Assembly (NCBI RefSeq): GCF_019320115.1
Contig: NC_089587.1
Coordinates: 83,325,603-83,389,602 of the forward strand
Reading direction: 5' to 3'
DNA from: Miscanthus floridulus
Lineage: Eukaryota; Streptophyta; Magnoliopsida; Poales; Poaceae
DNA: 64,000 bases
This document shows positions 33,307 through 45,082 of the stretch, one piece after another. The position numbers and the translations under genes are program-made. The stretch's first letter is position 1, and every line of letters begins with the position of its first letter. The notes beneath the pieces were generated by a model that ran no database searches, was not told the DNA's origin, and was given only the letters and a program-made list of their open reading frames with translations.

Positions 33307-35422
33307 CTATGAAAGGGGAGCCACTACCGCTTCCATCTCCTCCAGCTCATGGACTTCATAGCCGGGTATGTAGCCATGGCTCATCGTCTCTAGATTGATG
33401 CTACCCCTATAATGAGAATGAGCAATCACGAAGGATTGATTGACCCTAGCACAAAGGGCGTTCCTCTCGAGCTGGCGCATCCGAGCCGTGATCTTGATGG
33501 CATGGGCCGTGAGCGAGCTAGTCCCCTCCGACCGTACCACCTCAAGGTCATCGCAGACCACTCTAAGGGCGGTGCTCAGGATACCGAGCTCATCGCTCTC
33601 AGCCTCAAGATTCCTCCTCGCCTCGGTGAGGTCCACGGCCAGCCTAGCAGAAATGCTCTTGGCCTCTAGCTTCTAGGTCATCATGTTTTTGAGCTCGGCC
33701 TGGAGGGAGTCGACCTTCTGTTGCACGTTGTTGCGCTCTTGGCAGGCCTGGTCATGCTCTAGGAAGGCTTGGTTGTGCTCCTCGTGAGCCACACCATGTT
33801 TCGAGCGGAGCCTCTCCATGGTTTGGAGCAGCACATCCCGCTCCTTGTGCAGCCAAGCGACCGTCGCGACATCTAGGCTAGCCCTCTTCTCTAGGGCCGT
33901 GAGCTTCTCCTTGGCCCCCATCTTCAGTTCCCTCTCCTTCTCAACCTTAGCCAAAAGGTCAAGGATCCACTGGAAGGTCTTGACATCCTTCTAGAGCAGC
34001 TCGTCTCGCCTCTTCCTAACCCTAGCGGCTTCCTCATCGTCCTTCCACAACCTCACCGATAGGGCCTTGAACGCCTTTTTGGCCTCGTCAGCATCCCGAC
34101 GGGCCTCGGCCACCCGTGACTAGAGATTGGCCATGGCAAGGGAGTCAGCTCAGCCACCCTCTATTGGGTAGCAACAAGCTAAGCTATTACCTCCCCATGT
34201 AGCCATGCCTCCTCAATGAGGCAATCCTAGGCCTCCTTCTGTTGACGAAGGAACTAAGATTTCCCCCGGTTGTGAGCTATGAGGGACTGCAGGAAGACGA
34301 TGGTTAGAATACAAAAAAATATATAAAGGAAGATAAAGGCAAGAAGTAGGATGAAGCAATACTCGGTCAAAGGGAATGACAGTGTGATGCAACATGCCCG
34401 TGGCGTGGCTCAGGGCCTTGAGCACTTATGAAGACGATATAGCTTGACTCTAGGCATATCGGAGGATACCCTGGCACTGGGTAGATGAAATTGAGGGGGC
34501 GCCCGCGTCATCCCGCGAAGGCTCCATTGCCTCCTTGATGCATTGTGCGATCTTGGAGTTGGGGAGTGCCCCCTCAGCGAGTGCCGTTCCATCGAACGAT
34601 GCCTCGGGCACCATCGCGTATAGCGGGAGCGCATGCATCATCAATGGCGCCACCCACCTTGCATGGTAGGCCCTGATGATGCATAACCCCTTTAGGACGC
34701 TCTCAATCAGGATATGGATGGTCCCGAATCTTCTTCTTGTCTTTCTCTAGGACGCCCCACTTCCTCCACGACTCCAGGACCTCTTCGATCAGGCACCCAG
34801 TGAACTCTGGCAGAGGAGGCAGCGGCATTGTTCTTGAGGTAGAACCACTATGAGTGTCACCCCTTGTTGGACATTGATAACCGCATGGATGGGTACTCAT
34901 TGGCCTGATTGTTCCGAAGCTAGATGCCGGCGCACCTCATCGGCATATGCAGCTCCTGCCTGCCGCTCTTCTCCCTCTTCTTCTGGAGGGTGACAGCGAA
35001 GAAGTACCTCCACAGATTAAAGTGGGGGCTGATCCCCAGGAACCCCTCACATAGGGCGACGAACGCCGCCATGTGCTGGATCCTGTTGGGATTGAGGTGT
35101 TGTAGCTTAATCTTGTTGTAGTGCAGCAACCCTCGAAGAAATTTGTGGGTGGGGGTCACGAACCCACGCTCGTGGAAGTGGGAAAATGACACCACATAGC
35201 CGTTGGGCAACAACAGAAAGTCCTCCTCACCAGGCAGCAGCCACTCCTCGGTCGAGGTCCACGCGGGGAGAAGACCGTGATGGACGAGGCCCTCCATGCG
35301 CTGGAAGGTGATGTTAGAATGGCACCACGGATCCATTGGAGGTGGGGGCGGATGGATGCAGGCTCAATGGCGGTGGAGATGCGGAGGCAGGAAACCTAAG
35401 CGATTGGCGATAGTGGTCATGG
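33307..35422 (-). pseudogene. Antisense accessory gene of element B (Transposase_28-like plus coiled coil)
   Basis: Runs opposite to the element. It could start at the ATG at 35422, with a better domain frame from 35336. The first domain (35336-34920) includes HERGFVTPTHKFLRGLLHY, LNPNRIQHMAAFV and CEGFLGISPHFNLW, matching the 'putative gypsy type transposon' domain of Tat elements and the accessory gene of element A. The C-terminal part (33954-33307) is a long coiled coil (ALEKRASLDVATVAWLHKER, NNVQQKVDSLQAELKNM) with one internal stop and ends at 33307. Frames between 34900 and 34000 are broken. Its role in the element is unknown to me. Confidence 0.75.
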
Positions 35423-35473
35423 CTGCGGAGGCAAGGATGCAAGGTATGAAATCTGGGGGGCTAACCCTTTGGT

Positions 35474-35483
35474 TTTATAGGGG
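35474..35483 (-). promoter_or_regulatory. TATA-like box of the accessory gene in element B
   Basis: Minus-strand CCTATAAAACC lies about 55 bp upstream of the ATG at 35422. It is independent of the LTR and on the opposite strand from gag. Confidence 0.55.
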
Positions 35484-35499
35484 TGACGGGTGCGAGGAA

Positions 35500-36326
35500 A
35501 CCAACCGCCCTCCTAGATCTCTGCGCCTACCATGATCTGCCACCATATCTCACTACGGGACATGCGCATGCAACCTGTGTCCATTCCCTCAGAAAACTCG
35601 CTGGACATTTTGCCTCTCTAGACGGGCCATGACCCGTCATAGGTAAGAGGAACATAGAGCTAAAAACACAACTACGGCCCATCTAGGCCCAGGATTCTGA
35701 AGGTTTGCCCACTAACGGGTTCAACAACCGCTCTAGGTGCCTTTTAGAGTCAGGGATGGAAAGGGATGAGCTCGCTAGCAGCAAGTACCTGGACACATGA
35801 GCGCCGCGGGCATCTTGGCCCACATTCGAGTCTTGACCAGGTACGATCCATGGATTTTTCCTCAAAAGTGGCACAGAGCCCTCGAGACCGGTCGAACGAA
35901 CCCGAGAACTATATAGATTGACCGCTGAGAATCTGCAGTTGGTCACCAAGCTAACCCAAGCTAGATCCCCGCAAACGGGATGCCGAGGGCCCACTTAGAC
36001 TAGCCCATTTAATAGCTCATCGAGCACCATGATTTGTCCATAGAGGAAAATCATGGCATGTCTCGACCCCACCGTTTTATCGAAAAAACGCTTGAGGGAA
36101 GACAATCATAAAGACGAGTCAATCCTCAACTAGACCCCTGCTATGGGTGGGGGCTCAAGGGAAGTTGGACTCACACAAAGGCTGAATGCACGGTCATAGA
36201 ATGACAGACCCCCATAGGGGAAAAATCAGGAAAGATCTTTTCTGACCCACCAAATCTCATGGCTATACCATCGAGGGTTCAATCTCGATGAAAGGGAATC
36301 ACCATCCCTAGGTCACGCCATGGGCG
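35500..36326. other. 3' non-coding part of element B
   Basis: No gene seen. The sequence continues across the Tekay insertion at 50098-50179 up to the 3' LTR. Confidence 0.5.
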
Positions 36327-36331
36327 ATAAG
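36327..36331. repeat. Target-site duplication of the Tekay element, left copy
   Basis: ATAAG, identical to 50093-50097. Confidence 0.9.
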
Positions 36332-39300
36332 TGTAACAGAACTGACCAATTATACAAAATTAAGTAAGAAAATCATCCACCAGAGCAGACGATTTAGCAA
36401 ACTTAAGCCCGTATAACCCGGTAGTCCGTGAAATCATGAAGGATTTCAAACCAACTTCCATTCCAGCCAAGATCGTAATAAGTTTAGCGGTCACCATCAC
36501 ATATTACATAAAAGTTTGCATCTCAGATACATTAGAGTTTAAACATAGTTATTACAAAACAAGTTCGAATAAAAGTAGCAGAAGCCATTTGTTCAAACCA
36601 CACACACTCACACGGAGTTCAAATATAGTGCCAGCGAATGATCATCTCCAACAAAAGCATCAGACGAGACATAAGGAATGACCATGCCCATGGTCCTAAG
36701 CATCACCCATCGCAGGATAATGGCAGTTGATATAGTAGCCGTAATACATCTGCCCATCTACAACAAGTGGGAATAAAACCCTGAGTACGAGAAGGTACTC
36801 AGCTAGACTTACCCGACATAACCGAAAATAAGTGACACCAAGGATTATGAAGGCTTTATAGTAGGGTAGCTGACTCATTTGCAAAGAAAGCATTTTTAGC
36901 ATTCCAAGAACCTTTCTAAAAACATTATTGCCAAGTTAATTAATTATAACTTGTCGACTAGATTTGCACCTATACTAGAGCAAACATGTGATTAAGCAGA
37001 TAATGATAACCAATGATCATTAAACAACTTTCATAATGTCATATTCATTATAACTATCCAAGTGTTCCATTAACATTACTACGATGAAGTCACTCAAGTC
37101 AAGTGCTCACTATCTAGGAGCGATGGCGATTCGAATCGATTCCTAACCAGCTGGTGATTTATTCCTTACACAAACCTCACTCACCCGCTAAAGTGAGATA
37201 TTGATCACCGAGTCAACTATCCAGGAATCTCGAGTTTGCTAGGAACCACATGTACCCGGGGGCCGACCGACTGCACTTTGGTCTTATCATCTCGCCCCCA
37301 TGTCCTACCACACCTGCTCCGGCACAGTGCGCTGTGGGCAATCTACTTGGCCCGAATAATCTCCCAACTTCCCGAATAATGTAAGGCATGCGTTCAACAT
37401 GACTCGAGGCCCAACAACGGTTGGTCCTTAATCGACACAGATGGAAAGCACTACAGTCCAAAACTCTGTAAGTCTCTGTCCGGTCTCAACTTCATTTAAC
37501 ACTTAGTTATACCATGACTTCATAGTCATCCAAGCAGATCTAGGTAACCACCTATAGCTCGCAGGTGACAGGAAATCATCTGACTTCTACCGGTCTGAGC
37601 CAGCTAAGCATTGACTCGACTACGGATACCAGGGTAACAAGGATATAGTATAACAAAGGTAGACAAGGTATAATGCAGCAACGGTTGCAAACAACTTCTG
37701 AACATAATGCATCAATTAAAGTAAAGTATTTAATTAAAAATTGCAAACTGGGAGAAAATGCTCCGGGGCTTGCCTCTCTCGAAGGAGCTCGGGCGGTGAT
37801 CGGGGCACTCTGGAAGTTCCTCAACGTCCTCCTCATCGGCTTCGGGCACTTCCTGCAGCTGCACCTCGAACTGCTCCTCGGGCTCCTCGGGTATGACGAC
37901 TGGGTTCTCGGTTTGCGATCCTGTATGATGCAATGTGCGTAAGCGCCTATGCAATCGGTGCATCGAATGAGACGAATACAATGGATATGTTTGAATGCAA
38001 GGTAGTCAACATCATCCAAGAACATATACTACAAGCACATGTCATCTATTGCATTCTCTTCTACTACTAATATGCTAAATCAACACATCTTATTAAATGC
38101 TTCAAAGATACACCAAAGCTTTACTAATTTCTTAATCACACATTCAGCAACACTTGATTAAACCCTAATTAATAATAGGTTTGAATAGTAACATCTATTT
38201 TTATTGCTTAGAAAAATCTTAGAAAATTACCATAGCACAGTACTACCCTAAGTAGTCTACCATCAGATTTTCATGGTATTTGAATGGGGGGATTAGCCTA
38301 CACAAAAATAACAAGCTATGGCATGATTATGAACATGAAAATACTTTGTACTGTGAAAAGTGTCAAACAATAGAGTTAGCATTTTTCCTATGACCTTCAT
38401 AGCATACAATCACTGTACAAAAATTATCACATGCATGTTTTATACAAAGTTTACTCTCTAGCTAAAATAACAAAAATCAGCCATTAAAGGCACTTGAACT
38501 ACACCTCAAAATTTTTCTTTAGTACATGCATGACACATATTTTTCCTAGGAAGTACATTACATAAGAAGATCAATAAACTTGGAATCATATTTTTCTGAA
38601 GCCTATAGGTTTTTCTATATATTTTTCAAGTTATCAGCAATATCCATGATTAAATAAAGTTCTACAGAAAAGTATCTAAAAATGACATGCAATAATTTTC
38701 CCAAGTAGATCTGGTGATAAGGAACCTAGCAAAAATTTATTTCAATAGATTTGGAGCAAATTTGAGTATCCAAACATTTTCTAAATCATTTCTCTTTTCA
38801 AATAATAAAGAAAAAATGAAAATAAACATCCTATTGCTACTGGGCCGGCCCGTGGGAATCAGCCGGCCCATGGCCACACTTGGCCTACGCGGCCCGAGTG
38901 AAGGGAAAGAGCGGCAGCCTAGCAGGGGCTTCGGCCCATGGCCTCTTGGCCCAGCTCGGCCGAGGCGAAAGCCATGCCGGCGCCGAGACGTCGTGGCAGC
39001 ACGGCTCGGCCAACGGGGCCGGCGGCCATTACCGACCATGCCAAGGCAAACGAGCAAGCACATGCGGTTCGTGAGGAGCTGGCGAATGCGGGCAGGTTGC
39101 TAGGCAGGGTGGAGAAGGGGAGGAAGGGAGAGTTCCACGGTGGCCGAGCACGGCGGCGCCATGGCCGACGTCGGCGAGTCACGAGAACACACTACCTGGG
39201 CTCAAAAGATGGCACAATAGCGAGCACCAAGTGCCGGAGAGTGAGGCAGAGCTGCTAGTGCTCGATTGCTGGCCGTGGTGGAGGAGGGGCGGTGGATTTG

Positions 39301-40199
39301 CCCGGTGGGTGCGGTGGCGCTCGGTGGCGAGCTCGCTGCGCGCGGGAGGAGAAGCGAGCATGTGAGAGCGAGAGAGCGGGCGGGATGGAGTGGAGAGGGG
39401 CGCAGCGTGGTCGGCAGGTGTAGGCAGGCGCATGGGAGCGGACACAGGCCGGCTGCAACGCGCGGCGGCGTCGACGGCGCATGGCCGCCACACGGCGGGC
39501 GTGCTCTGCCGTGGTCGAGACACGGCACGGTGTGTCAGCAAGCGGGCGAGCGCGGAGGCAGGCCAGGCGCGGTGCTGGGCTAGGCTGGGCCAAGGTGAGG
39601 CGCGTAGTGTGGTGGGAGGCTTGCTGGGCCGACTTCGGTCGTGGGCCGGGAAGCGGAGCGGCGGCCTGTTAAGCGAAAATGAAGAATTTTTCTTTTTATT
39701 TCTCAAATATACAGAATTAAATTCCTATTTTTGAGCCATTTAAAAGCATTTTCACAAATTGGTGTAAAAATGAAATTTGTTCCATTTTTCAATATCTACA
39801 ACTTTGATTTTATGACCAAAGCCAAATTCTTGATAGATTTTGAATTATAAAATTAAAGTAAATTTTAACTCAAAACCCTAATTTTGGAGAATTATTTTTA
39901 AAAGCAAAATTTGGCAATAATTTAAATACAAACCTTGCTCCAAAAATTTTGCTAAACAATTCTAGATGATTCACAATCATAACCAAACAAGTTCTACTAA
40001 CCTAGCACGCATAATCAGGGCAAAACCACTCTAAACAAGTGTATGCAACATTTATGTTTCACGAACATGTTTCGTATGTTTCGAAGCAGTGTTTCAGTTG
40101 TTATTAACATGATTAGGCATGTATGATTAGGATGCTTGATGATGCATGATATGCATGATTTGTAGTGCCTAAATGCTGGCATAACACCAGGGTGTTACA
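36332..40199 (-). repeat. 3' LTR of the Tekay element
   Basis: 3868 bp, full-length form. It contains an AT-rich segment (38014-38655) missing from the partner, and a GC-rich block (38840-39670) with many open but domainless frames. Confidence 0.93.
37730..37981 (-). other. Acidic open frame inside the Tekay 3' LTR
   Basis: An 83-codon frame containing VVIPEEPEEQFEVQ and EADEEDVEELPECP. The 5' LTR has the matching segment (48290-48490) with two stops. It may be a leader peptide or chance. Duplicate LTR copies come from one template, so agreement is not evidence of selection. Confidence 0.3.
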
Positions 40200-40209
40200 G
40201 CCCTTCCCC
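40200..40209 (-). other. Polypurine tract of the Tekay element
   Basis: Minus strand GGGGAAGGGC directly before the 3' LTR. It primes plus-strand DNA synthesis in this family. Confidence 0.8.
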
Positions 40210-40234
40210 TTATAAAAATCTCATCCCAAGATTT

Positions 40235-41579
40235 GGGTTACGAACCATTTGTTATAAAAATCTTCATAAGCTTTTTGTAGATATTCTCCCGTTTCCCAAG
40301 TTGCATCTCCCTCATCATGATGATCCCACTATATCTTGTATATTTTCACCACACTATTCTGAGTAGCACGTTCTTTAGTGTCTAACACACAGACTGGTTG
40401 TTCACGGTACACCAAATCTGATTTGAGTTGGATACCTCGAGGTTCTATTCTTTTCTCCGGAACACGCAAACATTTCTTGAGATGTGATACATGGAAAACT
40501 AGGAAAACGGTACTCATTGTCTTAGGTAACTCTAACTTGTAGGCTACCGGACCTCTTTGTTCCAGGATCTTGTATGGTCCTACGAATCTCGCGGCAAGCT
40601 TTCTTCAGACTCCGAACCTTTTCTTCTTCATTAGCGTGACCTTTAGATAAACATAGTCACCAACTTCAAACACAAGGGGTCTCCTTCTTCTGTCTACATA
40701 ACTTTTTTATCGTGATTGGGCCGCCTTCATATTCTGCTGAATAATATGAACTTTCTTCTCGGCTTCTTCTACAAAGTCAATGCTATAATACCTTCTATCT
40801 CTAGGCTCGACCCAATTCAATGGTGTTCTACATTTTCTGCCATATAAAGCTTCGAAGGGAGCCATCTTGATGCTTTCTTGATAACTATTATTATAAGAAC
40901 ACTTAGCTAATGGTAACCATGACTTCCATGATCCCTTAGAAGACAATACGCAGGCTCTTAACATATCCTCCAAAACAGCATTCACTTGTTCAGTCTAACC
41001 ATCTGTCTGAGGATGATAAGCGGTACTGCGAATCAAACTAGTTCCTAAGCCTTTGTGTAAATGTTCCCAAAAGTGAGCCATGAACTGGGGCCCTCTATCA
41101 GATACTATGGTCTTTGGTATACCATGCAACCTCACAATTTCTGCGATATACTTCTCGGCATATTGAGGTGGTCGATAAGTTGTCTTGACAGGTAGGAAAT
41201 GAGCGGTCTTAGTAAGACGATCCACAATTACCCAAATCAAATCATGTCCTTTTTTAGTAGTGGGCAAACCCGAGATAAAATCCATACTGATATCGTCCCA
41301 CTTCCAACTAGGGACTGACAAGGGTTGCAACATGCCGGCAGGTTTCATATGAATAGCTTTCACTCTACAACATGTGTCACATCTGGCAACATATGCTGTA
41401 ATTTCTTTCTTCATTTTGGTCCACCGATAATGAGACCTTAGTTCTTGATACATCTTACTACTTTTGGGATGGATAGATAGCTTAGAAAGGTGAGCTTCAT
41501 CCATGAGTTTATTCCTAAGCTCTCGATCCTTGAGAACCACAAGACGGTTGTCAAACCACAACACGCCCTGTTCATCCAC
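40235..41579 (-). pseudogene. Integrase with C-terminal chromodomain of the Tekay element (decayed)
   Basis: The HHCC zinc finger (HLSKLSIH then CDTC) starts near 41500. The catalytic core has DISMDFISGLP, VSDRGPQFM and a Glu in TEQVNAVLEDML, with a stop just before the last. The GPY-like C-terminal domain includes FHVSHLKKC near 40490. It ends in a chromodomain near 40345-40235: KIYKI, a stop, then WDHHDEGDATWETGEYLQKA with the conserved aromatic and acidic positions. In chromoviruses this module directs integration, in some cases by reading methylated H3. The target choice here is inferred, not shown. Confidence 0.88.
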
Positions 41580-41645
41580 TTTAAAGTGCTGAGACGACTT
41601 TTCTTTTATTTTCTCTTTGAAGTGGAATATTCCCTTGTCGGTTTT

Positions 41646-43098
41646 CTAGCCTTCTATTATCTTACTCTCCAAAGAGCAACTAATCTGAATACTATGTAAC
41701 ACAACAGGATGCATCAGATCGAACCCATCTTCAAGTAATGGCCGCACATTCAAGTAATATGACTTTCTGCTCAAAGCATCTACCACTACATTAGCTTTTC
41801 CAGGATGATATTGCACATTCAAGATGTAATCCTTGATCAATTCCAATCATCTACGTTGTCTCATGTTCAGCTCTGGTTGGGTAAAGATGTACTTAAGACT
41901 CTTGTGATCTGTGAAAATGTAGCACACATTACCAAGTAGATAATGTCTCCAAATTTTTAGGGCATGCACAACTGCAGCAAGTTCAAGATCATGTGTTGGA
42001 TAGTTGACCTCGTGCTTCCTCAATTTACGTGAGGCATAGGCAATGACTCTCCTTTCTTGCATAAGAACATAGCCCAATCTAGTCTTCGATGCGTCGCAAA
42101 ACACATCAAATGGTTTCTTGATATCTGGTTGTGCTAGAATAGGAGCAGTGGTCAACAATTTCCGCAAAGTGTGGAAAGCTACTTCACACTCCTCTGTCCA
42201 CACAAACTTATGATCCTTCTGTAGCAGACTTGTCATCGGTTTGGCAATCTTCGAGAAGTCTGGTATAAAGTGACGGTAATAACTGGCTAGTCCTAAGAAA
42301 CTTCTAATCTCAGGAACTGTGGTCGGTGCTTTCCAATTCATAACCTCTTGCACCGTACTTGGATCGACTGAAACTCCATTTTCTGACAGAATGTGATCAA
42401 GGAAAGGAACTTTCTTCAACTAGAATTTGCATTTGCTAAACTTAGCATACAGTTGATGATCCCTAAGTCTGGTCAAGACAATTCTCAGATGCTCTTCATG
42501 ATCCTTCTTGTTCTCGGAGTACACCAGAATGTCATCGATGAACACCACCATAAACTTATCCAATTCTGGCATGAAAACTGTATTCATCAAAAACATAAAG
42601 TATGCAGGAGCATTTGTCAAGCCAAAGGACATGACAAGATACTCATACAACCCGTATCTGGTGGAAAATGCAGTTTTTGGAATATCCTGTGGCCTAATCT
42701 TGATCTGATGATAACCGGATCTCAAATCTATTTTTGAGAACACCTTGGCCTTGGCTAACTGGTCAAACAGAACATCAATATGGGGCAAGGGATATTTATT
42801 CTTGATGGTTATAGCGTTGAGTGGCCTGTAATCTACGCACATTCTCAACGTGCCCTCTTTCTTCTTCTTCACAAACAAGGTGGGACATCCCCATTCAGAT
42901 TTGCTTGACCGAATAAACCCCTTTTTTTGATAAATCTTCTAATTGCTTCTTCAGCTCAGCTAGTTCATCTAGAGGCATCCGATAGGGTCTCCTTGAAATT
43001 GGAGCTGTTCCGAGGATTAACTCAATTCCAAACTCAATCTCCCTATCCGGTGGAAGACCAGGTAGCTCATCCGAGAATACATCCGGAAACTCACACAC
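41646..43098 (-). pseudogene. Reverse transcriptase and RNase H of the Tekay element (decayed)
   Basis: The linker [19 protein letters not shown] opens at 43098. A frameshift near 42900 precedes RT proper, which has [34 protein letters not shown] and [14 protein letters not shown]. The active site FIDD is encoded at 42531-42542. RNase H follows from 42419 to 41646, with [36 protein letters not shown] and [10 protein letters not shown]. Single stops fall near 42420 and 41847. Apart from these the domains keep all catalytic motifs I can see. Confidence 0.92.
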
Positions 43099-43161
43099 TA
43101 CCAGAATCTGATGAATAGGAATGACTGTCGTAGCACATGTAACACTTATAAGGTCTGTTCT

Positions 43162-44718
43162 TCAAGGAAATGGTACTTGAAAAGTACCCTCACCCAGGGG
43201 ATCCTTAAGGGTAAGTACTCGACTTCTAGTATCTATGACTGCTCCCCAATCCTTCATCCAATTCATCCCTATAATGACATCCAAAACTAGTCTAGGCATA
43301 ACTATCAAGTTCACTCGGAACTTCCTGCTACCTAATTCAAGGGTTGCCCCTCGAACCATCCGGTTGGTCAAAACATCAGCCCCTGCTGAACTTATACGGT
43401 AACCATAACCCAATTCTGTGCAAAGTTGTTCATGTTTCTGTGCAAATGCTTGACTCATAAAAGAATGTGATGATCCAGAATCAAATAGAACAACTGTAGG
43501 GTTTTTGTTGACAGGAAACTTACCAGCAGTGACGGGCTCTCCCTCAGGAATTTTATCCATAGTCGTACTATGCACCCTAGCATTATAAGTCTGCTGCTTC
43601 TTCTTGGGCGGATACGGACAAAACCTCGAGAAGTGGCCGGGTTGATCACAGTTATAGCAGGGTCCCCTCACTGTCCCAGCAGATCCCATAGCTCCCTTGG
43701 AACTGCATTGTACCGTAGTTGCGGCTACCTTATTGGGTTGTACTGCCATCTTGTAAGGCTTCTGGGGTCCACGGAAATTCTGACTTCTCTGCCGAGGTGA
43801 CCTGAACCTCGCGCCAGGTGCTAATGGGCGATATGGAGGATGACCTCCCGTAGGTGCTCTAGCTTGGGACAGACCACCTTCAAGGGCTCTCTTGCGTGTC
43901 TTGGCTGCGGTGCTGGCGTTGTTATTCTTCTCCAGCTTCAGACAGTCGCTGATGAAGTCATTAAATCTAACACGGTTGTTGGTACCAATATGCTTCATCA
44001 TTTTTGGATTGAGTCCCCTCTTGAAACTGGCTATTCTCTTAGCATCTGTGTCAACCATGTCGGGAGCATAACGACACAAGTTGTTGAAGGCATGCAGATA
44101 TTGCGTCACAGTCTTGGTGCCCTAATTTAACGCCAAGAACTCTCCCAACTTCATCTCGGTTAGCCCGGGTGGAATATAAACTCCACAGAAGGCCTCAGCA
44201 AACTCTCTCCACAAAATCTAAGCATTTGGAGGGAAGGTGGTGCGATGGTGCTTCCACCACATTCCCGCTGGTCCTTGCAACTAAAGTGCAGCATACTCCA
44301 TTTTCAACACCTCAGTCATCCTCAACACACGGAATTTATCTTCCATAGTATTGATCCATTCCTCAGCATCGAGTGGCTCTATTGCTTCCTTGAATACTGG
44401 TGGCCTGGTGTCCATAAAATCTTTGAAGCTGCTATATTGGTTCACCCCAAGGCCACCACCCTGATTATTACCATGTTGAACGTTGTTGGCGATGGTACGC
44501 AGAAAATCCTCCATGTTCTTCTGGGATTGTTCTGCGTTGCGCTGACTCCCAAGCAACTATGCGAGGAACATCTCGGGGGTAAACAGGGGAGGAGGTGGCA
44601 AATGCGGTTCATGGGGAGGTTCATTGTTGTTGCCGTGGTTTCCACCACCACCACCGGTCCCCGCACCGTTAGCACCGGTCTCAGCGGCCTCATATGTGGT
44701 TCGGCGAGTATTTGTCAT
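43162..44718 (-). pseudogene. Gag and protease of the Tekay element (decayed)
   Basis: Starts MTNTRRTTYEAAETGANGAG at 44718. The capsid domain spans about 44500-44000 (EPLDAEEWINTMEDKFRVL, QYLHAFNNLCRYAPDM). The zinc knuckle CYNCDQPGHFSRFC is near 43610-43655. The protease motif VLFDSGSSHSFMS keeps the catalytic D-S-G near 43450-43490, followed by LDVIIGMNWM, the second protease motif. At least four in-frame stops lie in the first 600 bp, while the protease half is open. The frame continues to a stop at 43162 and on into the RT linker. Confidence 0.9.
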
Positions 44719-45082
44719 CTGCATATTTTAGCAACAAGTAATGATTGAGTGAAGCTGTAATAATTGCGAGTGAAGGAAAAATTATGTCGTACTGAATTTA
44801 CTAGAGAGGATAAATTCATACAATAAAACAGAGGCACAACAATCGCATCCCAATTAAAACAACATCACTTAATCAAATTACTTCAACAGCAAACATCGCG
44901 TCCATACAACCAAATTGCCAGCATACATACACTGGACTTTTATACGTTCAGATATCGCATTCCTAATCAAGTTCCAACCACATGCCAAGTCTCATAAGTT
45001 CGAAGCAAAACACATTAGGTTACATGCCAACAAAAGAAAGGTCATCGCGACAGGACCTAGATACTAGCGCAAGGCAACTAGC
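44719..45082. other. Spacer between orf0 and gag of the Tekay element
   Basis: AT-rich, about 360 bp, no open frame of note. GCAG directly precedes the gag ATG on the minus strand, so a splice acceptor there is possible. Confidence 0.4.

Noticed and set aside
38737..39734. Several frames over 100 codons in the Tekay LTR
   Set aside because: GC-rich non-coding LTR sequence with frames open on both strands, no domains, and mutated differently in the other LTR.
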